Source of the DNA: a bacterium
GTDB taxonomy: Bacteria > Krumholzibacteriota > Krumholzibacteriia > Krumholzibacteriales > Krumholzibacteriaceae
DNA: 6,486 nt
Reading direction: 5' to 3'
Assembly: GCA_017885175.1 (NCBI GenBank)
Contig: JAFNGP010000041.1
Span: forward strand, 596 to 7,081
A program made the translations under genes and the position numbers. Positions within the stretch are counted from its first letter, which is position 1, and each line of letters begins with the position of its first letter. Of the stretch, positions 1 through 6,439 are shown piece after piece. Below the pieces are notes generated by a model. The model was not told where the DNA came from. It saw only the letters and a list, made by a program, of their open reading frames with translations, and made no database searches.

Positions 1-1941
1 GGATTCGGCGACCGGATGGAGTTCTCGGAGGAGCTCATCGTCCCGGACAGAAGGCTGTCGATAGAGAAGCTCGCGATCGATCCGTGGTCGCGCGAGCGTT
101 TCGCCTATTTTCAGCACCGGCTGATCGAATTCTGCCGCGCGAATCGCATCCCCCCGAGCGTTCCCTGGATGGATCTTCCCGGGGAATCGAGGAAGCTCGT
201 CCTCGAAGGGGAAGGAAAATTCCTCGGCGTGATTCCCTTCCTCGAGAAGCTGCGGGAAAAGAGCTACAAGAAGGGACACCGTTTCTTCACGCGGAAATAC
301 ATGGCCTTCACGACGTGCCGCACCTGCGAGGGGGGAAGGCTCAAGCGCGAAGCGTACAACGTGAGAATCGGGGACTTCACGATCCGCGACCTCGTCCGGA
401 TGATCCCGGCTCGGGCTCTCGAGGCGATCGAGGGGACGCGTTTCAACGAGCAGGAACGGCGCATCGCGAGGGATATCCTTTCGGAGATCGCGTCCCGTCT
501 GCGGTTCATGATCGACGTCGGCCTCGGCTATATCACGCTCGACAGGTTGACCCGCACGCTCTCGGGGGGGGAAGCGCAGCGCATCAATCTCGCGAACTCC
601 CTCGGCGCGAATCTCGTCGATGCGCTCTACATTCTCGACGAGCCGTCGATCGGACTCCACGCCGCCGATAACGAGCGGCTCGTCTCGGTGCTCGGACGGC
701 TCAGGGATCTCGGCAACACCGTTCTCGTCGTCGAGCACGATCCCGATATCATCCGCTCGTGCGATTACCTCGTGGACCTCGGTCCGGGGCCGGGGAGCCT
801 CGGAGGGGAGGTCCTCTTCAGCGGGACGATCGAGCAGGCGCGCGCGGCGGTCGTCCCGGAATCGAAGACGCTCGAATGGCTCTTTCGCGGGCGTGCCGGC
901 GCGGCCGCGCCGAAGAAGCAGCGCCGGCAGTACGGCTCGATCGAGCTTACGGGAGTCGCGGAGCACAACCTCAAGAGCGTCGACGTGAGCTTTCCTCTCG
1001 GTCTCGTCACGTGCGTGACGGGAGTCTCCGGCTCGGGCAAGAGCAGTCTCGTCGTCGACGTTCTCTATCCGGTCGTATCGAGGGATCCGCTCTCGGCGAG
1101 CCGTCTCAGGCTCAAGGGATGCGACGTCCGGGGGAAGCTCGATCGCGTGCTCCTCGTCGACCAGAGCGCGATCGGTTCCTCTCCGCGCTCGAACCCGATC
1201 ACGTACATCAAGGGTTTTTCGTTCATTCGCGAGATATTCGCCTCCCAGCAGGTCGCCCGCATGCGTGGATACGACCCCGGGCGGTTCAGCTTCAACAAAT
1301 CGGGCGGCCGCTGCCCGCGCTGCCAGGGAATGGGTTTCCGCAGGGTCGAGATGCATTTCATGGCCGACGTATTCGTCCCCTGCGAGGAATGCGAGGGAAG
1401 GCGCTACAACGCGGAAACGCTCGAGGTGCGATACAAGGGAAAGGATATCAGCGACGTTCTCGCCATGACGGTCGACGACGCGATCCGCTTCTTCGACGCG
1501 GCGCCGCAGCTGGGCGAGAAGCTCTGGATTCTCGCGAAGGTGGGGCTCGGTTACCTCACGCTCGGCCAGCCGTCGAACACCCTCTCGGGGGGGGAAGCGC
1601 AGCGCATCAAGATCGCCCGGGAGCTTGCCGAATCCGCCGGCCAGCGGAATCTCTACATCATGGACGAGCCGACGACCGGCCTTCACATGAGCGACGTCGA
1701 CAGGCTCCTCGCCGTTTTCGAGGAGCTCGTGACGGCCGGGCATACGGTCGTCGTCATCGAGCACAACATGGAGGTGATCGCCTGGTCGGATTGCGTGATC
1801 GACCTCGGACCGGGCGGGGGGGACGAGGGCGGCGCGGTTATCGCTTGTGGCTCGCCGGAGAGCATCGTACAATCGGACGCGTCGCTTACGGGAAGATATC
1901 TGGGCGCGTATCTCGCCAGATACGGAGGTCGCACGCAATGA
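1..1941 (+). CDS. uvrA: UvrA-family excinuclease ABC subunit A, 5'-truncated by window edge
   Basis: This is the C-terminal 646 residues of a UvrA-type DNA-damage-sensing ATPase of nucleotide excision repair. The frame is open to base 1, and the leading Gly-Phe-Gly fits the point just after the first zinc module, so about 290 residues of the usual 940 are missing. Residues are counted from base 1. CRTC lies at 106-109. The first ABC half has an LSGGEAQR signature from 187, Walker B ILDEP near 211 and the H-loop His at 246. The second half has Walker A GVSGSGKS at 341-348, zinc cysteines C438, C441, C461 and C464 (CxxC-X19-CxxC), a second LSGGEAQR from 528, MDEPTTGLH near 554 and His588. All visible catalytic motifs are intact. 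The linker (GKF..VIPFLEKL, RFFTRKY) and the NLANSLGANLV segment after the first signature differ from E. coli UvrA and recall a divergent UvrA form. Whether it is the canonical UvrA or a paralogue cannot be decided without the N-terminus. It is probably translationally coupled to galE. Confidence 0.95.
   Translation, partial: GFGDRMEFSEELIVPDRRLSIEKLAIDPWSRERFAYFQHRLIEFCRANRIPPSVPWMDLPGESRKLVLEGEGKFLGVIPFLEKLREKSYKKGHRFFTRKYMAFTTCRTCEGGRLKREAYNVRIGDFTIRDLVRMIPARALEAIEGTRFNEQERRIARDILSEIASRLRFMIDVGLGYITLDRLTRTLSGGEAQRINLANSLGANLVDALYILDEPSIGLHAADNERLVSVLGRLRDLGNTVLVVEHDPDIIRSCDYLVDLGPGPGSLGGEVLFSGTIEQARAAVVPESKTLEWLFRGRAGAAAPKKQRRQYGSIELTGVAEHNLKSVDVSFPLGLVTCVTGVSGSGKSSLVVDVLYPVVSRDPLSASRLRLKGCDVRGKLDRVLLVDQSAIGSSPRSNPITYIKGFSFIREIFASQQVARMRGYDPGRFSFNKSGGRCPRCQGMGFRRVEMHFMADVFVPCEECEGRRYNAETLEVRYKGKDISDVLAMTVDDAIRFFDAAPQLGEKLWILAKVGLGYLTLGQPSNTLSGGEAQRIKIARELAESAGQRNLYIMDEPTTGLHMSDVDRLLAVFEELVTAGHTVVVIEHNMEVIAWSDCVIDLGPGGGDEGGAVIACGSPESIVQSDASLTGRYLGAYLARYGGRTQ
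559..587 (+). repeat. Direct repeat copy 1 over the first ABC signature motif of uvrA
   Basis: These 29 bases are identical to 1582-1610. They encode LSGGEAQRI and the start of the next codon, and include a run of eight G. The protein motif is expected twice in UvrA, but the identity extends to every synonymous position. Confidence 0.9.
1582..1610 (+). repeat. Direct repeat copy 2 over the second ABC signature motif of uvrA
   Basis: This is the second copy of the 29-base identical stretch at 559-587, 1023 bases away (exactly 341 codons, hence in frame). It also contains eight consecutive G. Confidence 0.9.
1924..1928 (+). promoter_or_regulatory. Ribosome binding site for galE
   Basis: GGAGG lies nine bases before the ATG at 1938, inside the last codons of uvrA. 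It supports the ATG that overlaps the uvrA stop as the galE start, rather than the much longer open frame upstream. Confidence 0.75.
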
Positions 1942-2912
1942 GAATCCTGGTAACGGGCGGAGCGGGGTACATCGGAAGCGTCGTCACGGAGTTCCTGCTC
2001 GCGGGCGCTCACGATGTCGTCGTCGTCGACGACCTGTCGACGGGACACCGCGGCGCGATCGGGAAGGGCGTGACCTTTCGCGAAGGAACCCTCCTCGACG
2101 AGCATTTTCTTCTCCCGGCTCTCGACGGGATCGACGCCGTGTGCCATTTCGCCGCGTTCTCGCAGGTGGCCGAATCGGTCGCCGATCCGCTCGCCTATTA
2201 TCGAAACAATATCGGCGGCGCCGTTTCGCTGCTCGCCGCGATGAGAAAGACCGGCGTGAAGTTCTTTCTCTTTTCCTCCTCCGCCGCGGTTTATGGAGAG
2301 CCCGACGGGACGCCCATCGGCGAGGACGCCGCCTTGCGCCCGCTCAACGCCTACGGCAACACCAAGCTCGCGGTCGAGCGGCTTCTCGCCGACTGCACGG
2401 CCGCGTGGGGGCTCAGGGCGCTTTCGCTTCGCTACTTCAACGCCGCGGGCGCCGGAGAGAGCCACGGCGAGGATCACCGTCCCGAAACGCATCTCATTCC
2501 CCTCGTTCTCGACGTCGCTCTCGCGCGCAGGGACGAGCTCGTGGTCTACGGCAAGGACTATCCGACGCGCGACGGAACGTGCGTGCGCGACTATATCCAC
2601 GTGAAGGATCTCGCCTCCGCGCACCTGCTCGGTCTCGAGAAGCTCATCGACGGATACGGCGGAGTCCTGAACCTCGGCAACGGCCGCGGCTTCTCCGTCC
2701 TCGAGGTCATTCGCGCCGCCGAGAAGGTGACCGGCCTCGAGATCCCGTATCGTTTCGGCGAGCGGCGGCCGGGAGACCCGGCGGTGCTGGTCGCATCGTC
2801 GGATAAGGCCGAGAAGGATCTGGGGTGGAAGAGATTCTATCCCGGTATCGAAGAGATACTCAGAGACGCTTACGCGTGGAAGCAGGCCCGTCCCGACGGC
2901 TACCCGGCGTGA
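1938..2912 (+). CDS. galE: UDP-glucose 4-epimerase
   Basis: This 324-residue cytoplasmic NAD-dependent extended short-chain dehydrogenase would interconvert UDP-glucose and UDP-galactose, supplying sugar nucleotides for the Leloir pathway and for surface polysaccharides. The N-terminus has the Rossmann motif GGAGYIG (Gly7, Gly10, Gly13) followed by VVVDDLSTG (Asp31, Asp32). The catalytic set is present: a serine in SSSAAVYG (about 113-115), Tyr139 and Lys143 (YGNTK). GalE-typical stretches follow: LRYFNAAGA, RDGTCVRDYIHV, NLGNGRGFSV and RRPGDPAVLVASSDKA. Length matches the family (about 320-340). At the position I align with E. coli Tyr299, a substrate-pocket gatekeeper, this protein has Leu284, so activity on N-acetylated UDP-sugars is possible (inference). 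The start overlaps the uvrA stop as ATGA and has a good ribosome binding site, suggesting translational coupling. No sugar-pathway neighbour is visible. Confidence 0.95.
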   Translation: MRILVTGGAGYIGSVVTEFLLAGAHDVVVVDDLSTGHRGAIGKGVTFREGTLLDEHFLLPALDGIDAVCHFAAFSQVAESVADPLAYYRNNIGGAVSLLAAMRKTGVKFFLFSSSAAVYGEPDGTPIGEDAALRPLNAYGNTKLAVERLLADCTAAWGLRALSLRYFNAAGAGESHGEDHRPETHLIPLVLDVALARRDELVVYGKDYPTRDGTCVRDYIHVKDLASAHLLGLEKLIDGYGGVLNLGNGRGFSVLEVIRAAEKVTGLEIPYRFGERRPGDPAVLVASSDKAEKDLGWKRFYPGIEEILRDAYAWKQARPDGYPA

Positions 2913-3057
2913 GCCCGGAGCCCCCCTGTTCCAAATCCTTGGCCAGCCCGACGGATCGTTTTAGAGATGGAAATTTTCTTGCCAGAAGACCGCCGTCGTG
3001 AGCATGCGTTCCCGGGCGCCCCTCTCCTTTCCTTCCCTTGCCGATAAATTCAGCCTG

Positions 3058-3086
3058 TTGACAATAAACAAGATAAGAGGGAAATG
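3058..3086 (+). promoter_or_regulatory. Tentative promoter for the histidine kinase cluster
   Basis: TTGACA at 3058-3063 is a perfect sigma70 -35 hexamer in an A+T-rich patch 70 bases before the kinase ATG. The hexamers at 16 or 17 bases spacing (GGAAAT, GAAATG) are poor -10 boxes, and ATAAGA at 3073-3078 is too close. An alternative is TTGCCG (3038-3043) with GACAAT (3060-3065) at 16-base spacing. The position is plausible but the exact element is uncertain. Confidence 0.35.
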
Positions 3087-3119
3087 CCGGCGACTTGGGT
3101 CTCCCGTGGGGGTTGTATC

Positions 3120-3126
3120 GAGAGGG
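3120..3126 (+). promoter_or_regulatory. Ribosome binding site choosing the kinase start at 3134
   Basis: GAGAGGG lies seven bases before the ATG at 3134. The same frame could also start at TTG 3095, but I see no comparable purine-rich site before it. ATGs at 3146 and 3164 are further in-frame alternatives with weaker upstream sequence. Confidence 0.55.
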
Positions 3127-3133
3127 CGCATCC

Positions 3134-5227
3134 ATGGCATGTAAAATGCGTTTTGACAAGCGCATGGATAAATCCCTGAAGATACGGATTCTCAAAGCGA
3201 TCGGGAACGACACCGTCATGCCGGCGGTTCTATCGAGCCTGATGGAGAGCACGAAAGCGGAGTTCTGCGCTTTTATCACGATGCGCGAGACGGAGCTCGT
3301 CTACATCATGGCCGAATCGAAGGATCTCGCGCCGCACGTGTCCGAGATCAGGGAAAAGCTCAAGAATACCTACCGCATGTTTATGAACGTGAAAAGCTCG
3401 TCCGGATCGGCGGCGATCGAGAAGATCTTCTTCCGGGGAAACGGGATCAATGGATCCGGTCGGCAGAGCGGCTCGAGAATCGAGAGCTACTTTCTCGTTC
3501 CGATCGCCTACGGCCCTCAGGTCAGGGGCGTGCTCTTTATCGGGAGCGTCAGGAAGGAAGCCTTCGGACGCAAGGATATAGCGCTCTTTCACGGCCTCGC
3601 GGACGAGAGGGACGAAAAGACTCCCATCATCTTCCGGGTCGGCGGCGAAAAGGAGATACTCGAACGGCTCCTGGACGCGCTTCCCTCGGGAGCGGCGCTC
3701 TTCTCTCCGGATGGCAGGATCGTAAGCGCGAACAAAGCATTCAGGGAATTGCTGAACATAGACGGGGACCTTTTCGAAAGCGTGTACAACGTGGGGAAGG
3801 CTTCCTGCTTCAATCTCCACGGTATCTGGGAAGAGTTCAGCATTTTGCAGAGCACGATTATCGATCGAGAGCTCGAAGGCTCGTGCGTTCCCGAGAGATA
3901 TCTCAACGTGTCGTGGGTGCTCCTCGATACCATTTCTCCGGAGATCGGATCGCTCGCGCTCGTCAGGGAAACCACGTCGCTGCGAGAGCAGGCGGAAGCG
4001 CTGGAAGAGGAAGTCACGATCGTCGCGCACGAGCTGCGCACGCCTCTCACGGCTCTCAAGGCGTCGCTCGAGATCGTGAATTGCGGCGGCGATTTCGGGA
4101 ACGGTTCTGCGAACGGCTGCCAGGCCGGACCGGACTTTCTCCTGAGCGCCGCGAAGATGGTCGACCGGCTCGGCAGGCTGGTCGACGGTCTCGTCGATTC
4201 GTCGGCCGCGCGCCTCGACGAACGGCCGCTCAGAATCGAGTCGCACGACTCAAGGAAATTCCTCGAAGAAATCACCATGTTGTTTCTTCACCCGATGGAG
4301 ATCAGGGGAATCGATTTCGCCTTCGAAGTCGACGCGACCTGCTCCAACCTCATGTTCGACAGGGATCGGATAGAGCAGGTGATCCAGAACCTTATCGCGA
4401 ACAGCATGAAGCACGTGCCCGGAGGGGGAAGCATATCCATATCGATCCGCGCATGCCTCGACTGTCCCGCGAAGGTTTTTCCCGTCGAGCTTCAGAAGCT
4501 GCACCCTTCGATCGCATTTGCCGATGTGGTTCTGCGGGATTCAGGAAGCGGCATACCGCGGGATATAGCCGAGCTGAGCAATACGACCGAACCCGATGCG
4601 GAGCGCCCCATCAGAGCTTCGCGGGGGCTCGGTCTCGTCATCGCGAAACGTCTCATGCGGATGCAGGGAGGATCTCTTTTCATCGACGAGAGCGTCGAGA
4701 AGGGGAGCGCCGTGCATCTGTATCTGCCCATAGATCAGGAAACCGCTCGAGTCGTGAAACGGTACAGAGCCTTGCGGATGAAGGTCGACGAGATGATGGC
4801 CAAGGGGCTTGCGTCGGCTATCTTCGTTATCTCGAAAGAGAGATCGGTATCGTGGGACGAGGTCGCCGAGCGTTGCCGCCCCTTGCCCGTCATCAATCCC
4901 GAGGTGAAGGATATGAGAGGCCGCGATGCCTTTCTCTGGTCACTCTCCGAGGGCATCGCGCTCGCGCTCGTCACGCGAATCGATCGCGTAGAAAACCCGG
5001 TCGGTTTTTTCGGGGAGCCTGTCGGCGGTCCCGGAACCGGCTTCTGGATGAGCGCTTTGGCGGCCGACGGCGATTACGGGACGTGCGTCGGTGTCGTGCC
5101 GCGTCTCCGGGCGGGCTGGAGCGTCAGCCTGAGAGAAGGCACCGATCTCCGGGATCTGCTGTCCATAGCAATGCAACGACTTGAAAACGGGTTCGAAGCC
5201 CACATGTTGAAAGGAGTCGCCGGATGA
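3134..5227 (+). CDS. Cytoplasmic GAF-PAS sensor histidine kinase with extra C-terminal domain
   Basis: This 697-residue protein has no signal peptide or membrane segment, so it should sense an internal cue and phosphorylate a response regulator. Residues about 25-157 look like a GAF domain (paired strands such as FLVPIAYG and GVLFIGSV). Residues about 175-285 look like PAS (LPSGAALFSPDGRIVSANKAF). A short Glu-rich helix (REQAEALEEEV) leads to HisKA with H-box AHELRTPL, phosphoacceptor His299. The HATPase has an N-box with Asn419 and Asn423, G1 DSGSG (Asp469, Gly471, Gly473) and G2 RGLGL (Gly498, Gly500), but no clear F-box in the ATP lid. A loop with two Cys (NCGGDFGNGSANGCQ) extends the HisKA hairpin. 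About 160 residues follow the kinase core (534-697), possibly a degenerate GGDEF-like domain. The stop overlaps the next gene's ATG, so kinase and receiver are probably a cognate pair. Kinase assignment is firm; the signal is unknown. Confidence 0.9.
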   Translation: MACKMRFDKRMDKSLKIRILKAIGNDTVMPAVLSSLMESTKAEFCAFITMRETELVYIMAESKDLAPHVSEIREKLKNTYRMFMNVKSSSGSAAIEKIFFRGNGINGSGRQSGSRIESYFLVPIAYGPQVRGVLFIGSVRKEAFGRKDIALFHGLADERDEKTPIIFRVGGEKEILERLLDALPSGAALFSPDGRIVSANKAFRELLNIDGDLFESVYNVGKASCFNLHGIWEEFSILQSTIIDRELEGSCVPERYLNVSWVLLDTISPEIGSLALVRETTSLREQAEALEEEVTIVAHELRTPLTALKASLEIVNCGGDFGNGSANGCQAGPDFLLSAAKMVDRLGRLVDGLVDSSAARLDERPLRIESHDSRKFLEEITMLFLHPMEIRGIDFAFEVDATCSNLMFDRDRIEQVIQNLIANSMKHVPGGGSISISIRACLDCPAKVFPVELQKLHPSIAFADVVLRDSGSGIPRDIAELSNTTEPDAERPIRASRGLGLVIAKRLMRMQGGSLFIDESVEKGSAVHLYLPIDQETARVVKRYRALRMKVDEMMAKGLASAIFVISKERSVSWDEVAERCRPLPVINPEVKDMRGRDAFLWSLSEGIALALVTRIDRVENPVGFFGEPVGGPGTGFWMSALAADGDYGTCVGVVPRLRAGWSVSLREGTDLRDLLSIAMQRLENGFEAHMLKGVAG
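5211..5216 (+). promoter_or_regulatory. Ribosome binding site for the response regulator
   Basis: AAGGAG lies seven bases before the ATG at 5224, within the last codons of the kinase gene. This is a strong site that fixes the start and fits coupled translation through the ATGA overlap. Confidence 0.8.
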
Positions 5228-5631
5228 AAGCGTACAAGATTCTGATCGTCGAGGACGACGAGGATATCGTCGAAACCGTCAGGTATTGTCTCGAGGTGAA
5301 GGGGTTCGTGGTCGAGGTGGCCTATGACGGCCTCAATGCGCTCCGGATGGCGCGCAAGAACCGCTACGACCTCATGCTCCTGGACATCATGCTTCCGGGC
5401 AAGAACGGCTACGAGGTCTCCCGCATCCTCAAGGAGGAGATGGATCACAAGAAGATAGAGCCGTTTCCGATCCTCGTTCTCACCGCGCGCAAGGTGAACA
5501 GCCCGGAACGGGAGGATTTCCTCGCGACGTGGTCGAAGGCTGACGAGTTCATGTACAAGCCGTTCGAGATGGCCGAATTGATGAACAAGATTGTGGTTCA
5601 TGTGGAACGGGTCGGCGCGGTGCCGGTCTGA
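5224..5631 (+). CDS. Single-domain response regulator (CheY-like receiver)
   Basis: This 135-residue protein is a receiver domain with no output domain, expected to be phosphorylated on aspartate by the kinase encoded just upstream. The start reads YKILIVEDDEDI, giving the acidic pair Asp11-Asp12. The phosphoacceptor is Asp54 in LLDIMLPGKNG. The switch threonine is Thr87 (LVLTA) and the conserved lysine is Lys112 in YKPF. Phe109 takes the place of CheY Tyr106. All residues needed for phosphorylation are present. Only about 20 residues follow the KPF motif, too few for a DNA-binding or enzymatic domain. Output must therefore be by protein contact or by passing the phosphate on, as in phosphorelay or chemotaxis-type regulators. 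It overlaps the kinase by four bases and is followed after 45 bases by a PAS/DHp protein that is a candidate partner (inference). Confidence 0.93.
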   Translation: MKAYKILIVEDDEDIVETVRYCLEVKGFVVEVAYDGLNALRMARKNRYDLMLLDIMLPGKNGYEVSRILKEEMDHKKIEPFPILVLTARKVNSPEREDFLATWSKADEFMYKPFEMAELMNKIVVHVERVGAVPV

Positions 5632-5676
5632 GGAAACACGCGGCCCGGATCGGAAACCTGAAGCGCAAAGGATGTC

Positions 5677-6435
5677 ATGACCGTCAAATGCATGGATAAC
5701 CCCCGATGCCAGGAGAGCTTCGACTACCTTGTCGGAGTGTTCGACAGCTTTCCCGCCGCGCTCGTATCCATCGATGCGAGGCTCCGGATCATCATGATCA
5801 ATCGCTTAGCCGAGGAGCTCACCGGTTTCGGGAGCTCCGAAGTCATGCAGAGGCGGGTCAATAGCGTCATTCGCGTCGAAAACGTGCGCTGCATCACGAG
5901 CGCCCTGCGCGGGCGCAGCGAGCTGCCCGCGGACGGATTCATCACGAAGCTCAGGGCGAAAAACGGGATCGAGATTCCGGTGCAACTAGTAGTCTCGCCG
6001 CTCCGGGGACCGCGCGGGGTTCTCGCCGGATTCCTCTGCGTGGCATCCGATCTGCGCGCCGTCAAGCGCTTCCAGGGGAAGCTGCTTGAAGCGGAACGAC
6101 TCTCCGCCCTTTCCGAGATCGCGATCGGGCTGAATCATGCGATCAACAATCCCCTGTGCGCCATTCTCGGAAACACCCAGCTTCTGCTCATGGAGCGGGA
6201 CAAGCATGACCCGGGGACGGTCAGGAAACTCAAAAGCATCGAGCGGGAAATCTCCCGCATTCAGAAGATTGCGGAGCGGCTGCCCATGATCACACGGGCG
6301 GCGTCCCGGGATTATGTCGGGGGCAAAAGGATGCTTGACGTCGAGGAATCGGAGCACATCGATCCCCGCCGGCGCCCGCGCCGGAAGCAGACTTCCGCCG
6401 GCAAAGGGGGGCTCCGGCGCCCGTCGCAGCAATAA
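5677..6435 (+). CDS. PAS protein with histidine-kinase DHp segment but no ATPase domain
   Basis: This 252-residue soluble protein resembles the front part of an NtrB-like histidine kinase. Residues about 15-130 form a PAS domain (FDSFPAALVSIDARLRIIMIN, then GIEIPVQLVVSPLRG, then a short linker). Residues about 138-200 are HisKA-like, with ALSEIAIGLNHAINNPL and a second helix rich in Lys, Glu and Ile. The phosphoacceptor position is His154, but the following residue is Ala155 where such kinases have Glu. No N, G1 or G2 box follows. After YVGGKRMLDVEES the protein ends in a basic, Arg/Pro-rich tail. The frame stops at 6433-6435, and a promoter candidate lies directly beyond, so the missing ATPase does not look like a simple frameshift. 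AAAGGA lies four bases before the ATG, rather close; a second in-frame ATG is at 5692. It may serve as a phosphotransfer or dimerization partner for the upstream kinase and receiver (inference). A decayed kinase is the alternative. Confidence 0.8.
   Translation: MTVKCMDNPRCQESFDYLVGVFDSFPAALVSIDARLRIIMINRLAEELTGFGSSEVMQRRVNSVIRVENVRCITSALRGRSELPADGFITKLRAKNGIEIPVQLVVSPLRGPRGVLAGFLCVASDLRAVKRFQGKLLEAERLSALSEIAIGLNHAINNPLCAILGNTQLLLMERDKHDPGTVRKLKSIEREISRIQKIAERLPMITRAASRDYVGGKRMLDVEESEHIDPRRRPRRKQTSAGKGGLRRPSQQ
6368..6423 (+). repeat. Cluster of G+C-rich inverted repeats at the end of the PAS/DHp gene
   Basis: CCGGCGC and GCGCCGG (6369-6384) form a 7-base-pair stem with a 2-base loop. CGGAAG and CTTCCG (6382-6397) form a 6-base-pair stem with a 4-base loop, overlapping the first. 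GCCGG and CCGGC (6397-6418) can form a third stem. The ten bases CCGGCGCCCG also occur twice in direct orientation (6369-6378 and 6414-6423). The repeats encode the Arg/Pro-rich tail. They may fold in the mRNA and act in termination or stability, but no T-run follows. Confidence 0.5.
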
Positions 6436-6439
6436 ACCA

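Larger units (their letters stand above)
2913..3133. other. Intergenic region between galE and the signalling cluster
   Basis: About 220 bases without a convincing gene. Parts (around 2957-2980 and 3042-3085) are clearly more A+T-rich than the neighbouring genes. I find no hairpin followed by a T-run that would make a standard terminator after galE. The stretch 3023-3040 is pyrimidine-rich. A perfect TTGACA lies at 3058-3063. The region most likely carries the promoter and 5' leader of the kinase gene. Confidence 0.7.

Noticed and set aside
759..1937. Long open frame running into galE from within uvrA, which would add 393 residues to GalE
   Set aside because: The extension is Arg/Gly/Pro-rich shadow of uvrA, resembles no protein, and the ATG at 1938 with its ribosome binding site starts exactly at the Rossmann motif.
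1683..2624. 313-codon open frame on the minus strand opposite the end of uvrA and galE
   Set aside because: It is antisense to clear galE coding sequence and has no recognisable domain. Such frames arise from the high G+C at third positions.
2913..2960. Possible terminator after galE
   Set aside because: C-rich and G-rich stretches are present, but I found no stable hairpin followed by a T-run.
2935..2985. Possible sigma54 (-24/-12) promoter near TTGGCCAG
   Set aside because: No TTGCA-type -12 element lies at the required spacing.
2967..3047. 26-residue open frame starting MEIFLPEDRRR in the intergenic region
   Set aside because: It has no ribosome binding site, no recognisable features and is too short to separate from chance.
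3230..4246. 338-codon minus-strand open frame opposite the kinase
   Set aside because: It covers the GAF, PAS and HisKA coding region and its Arg/Glu-rich composition reflects the complement of that gene. No domain is visible.
3883..5184. 433-codon + strand open frame in another frame of the kinase gene
   Set aside because: It is Arg/Ser/His-rich shadow sequence, whereas the overlapping frame has complete kinase motifs.
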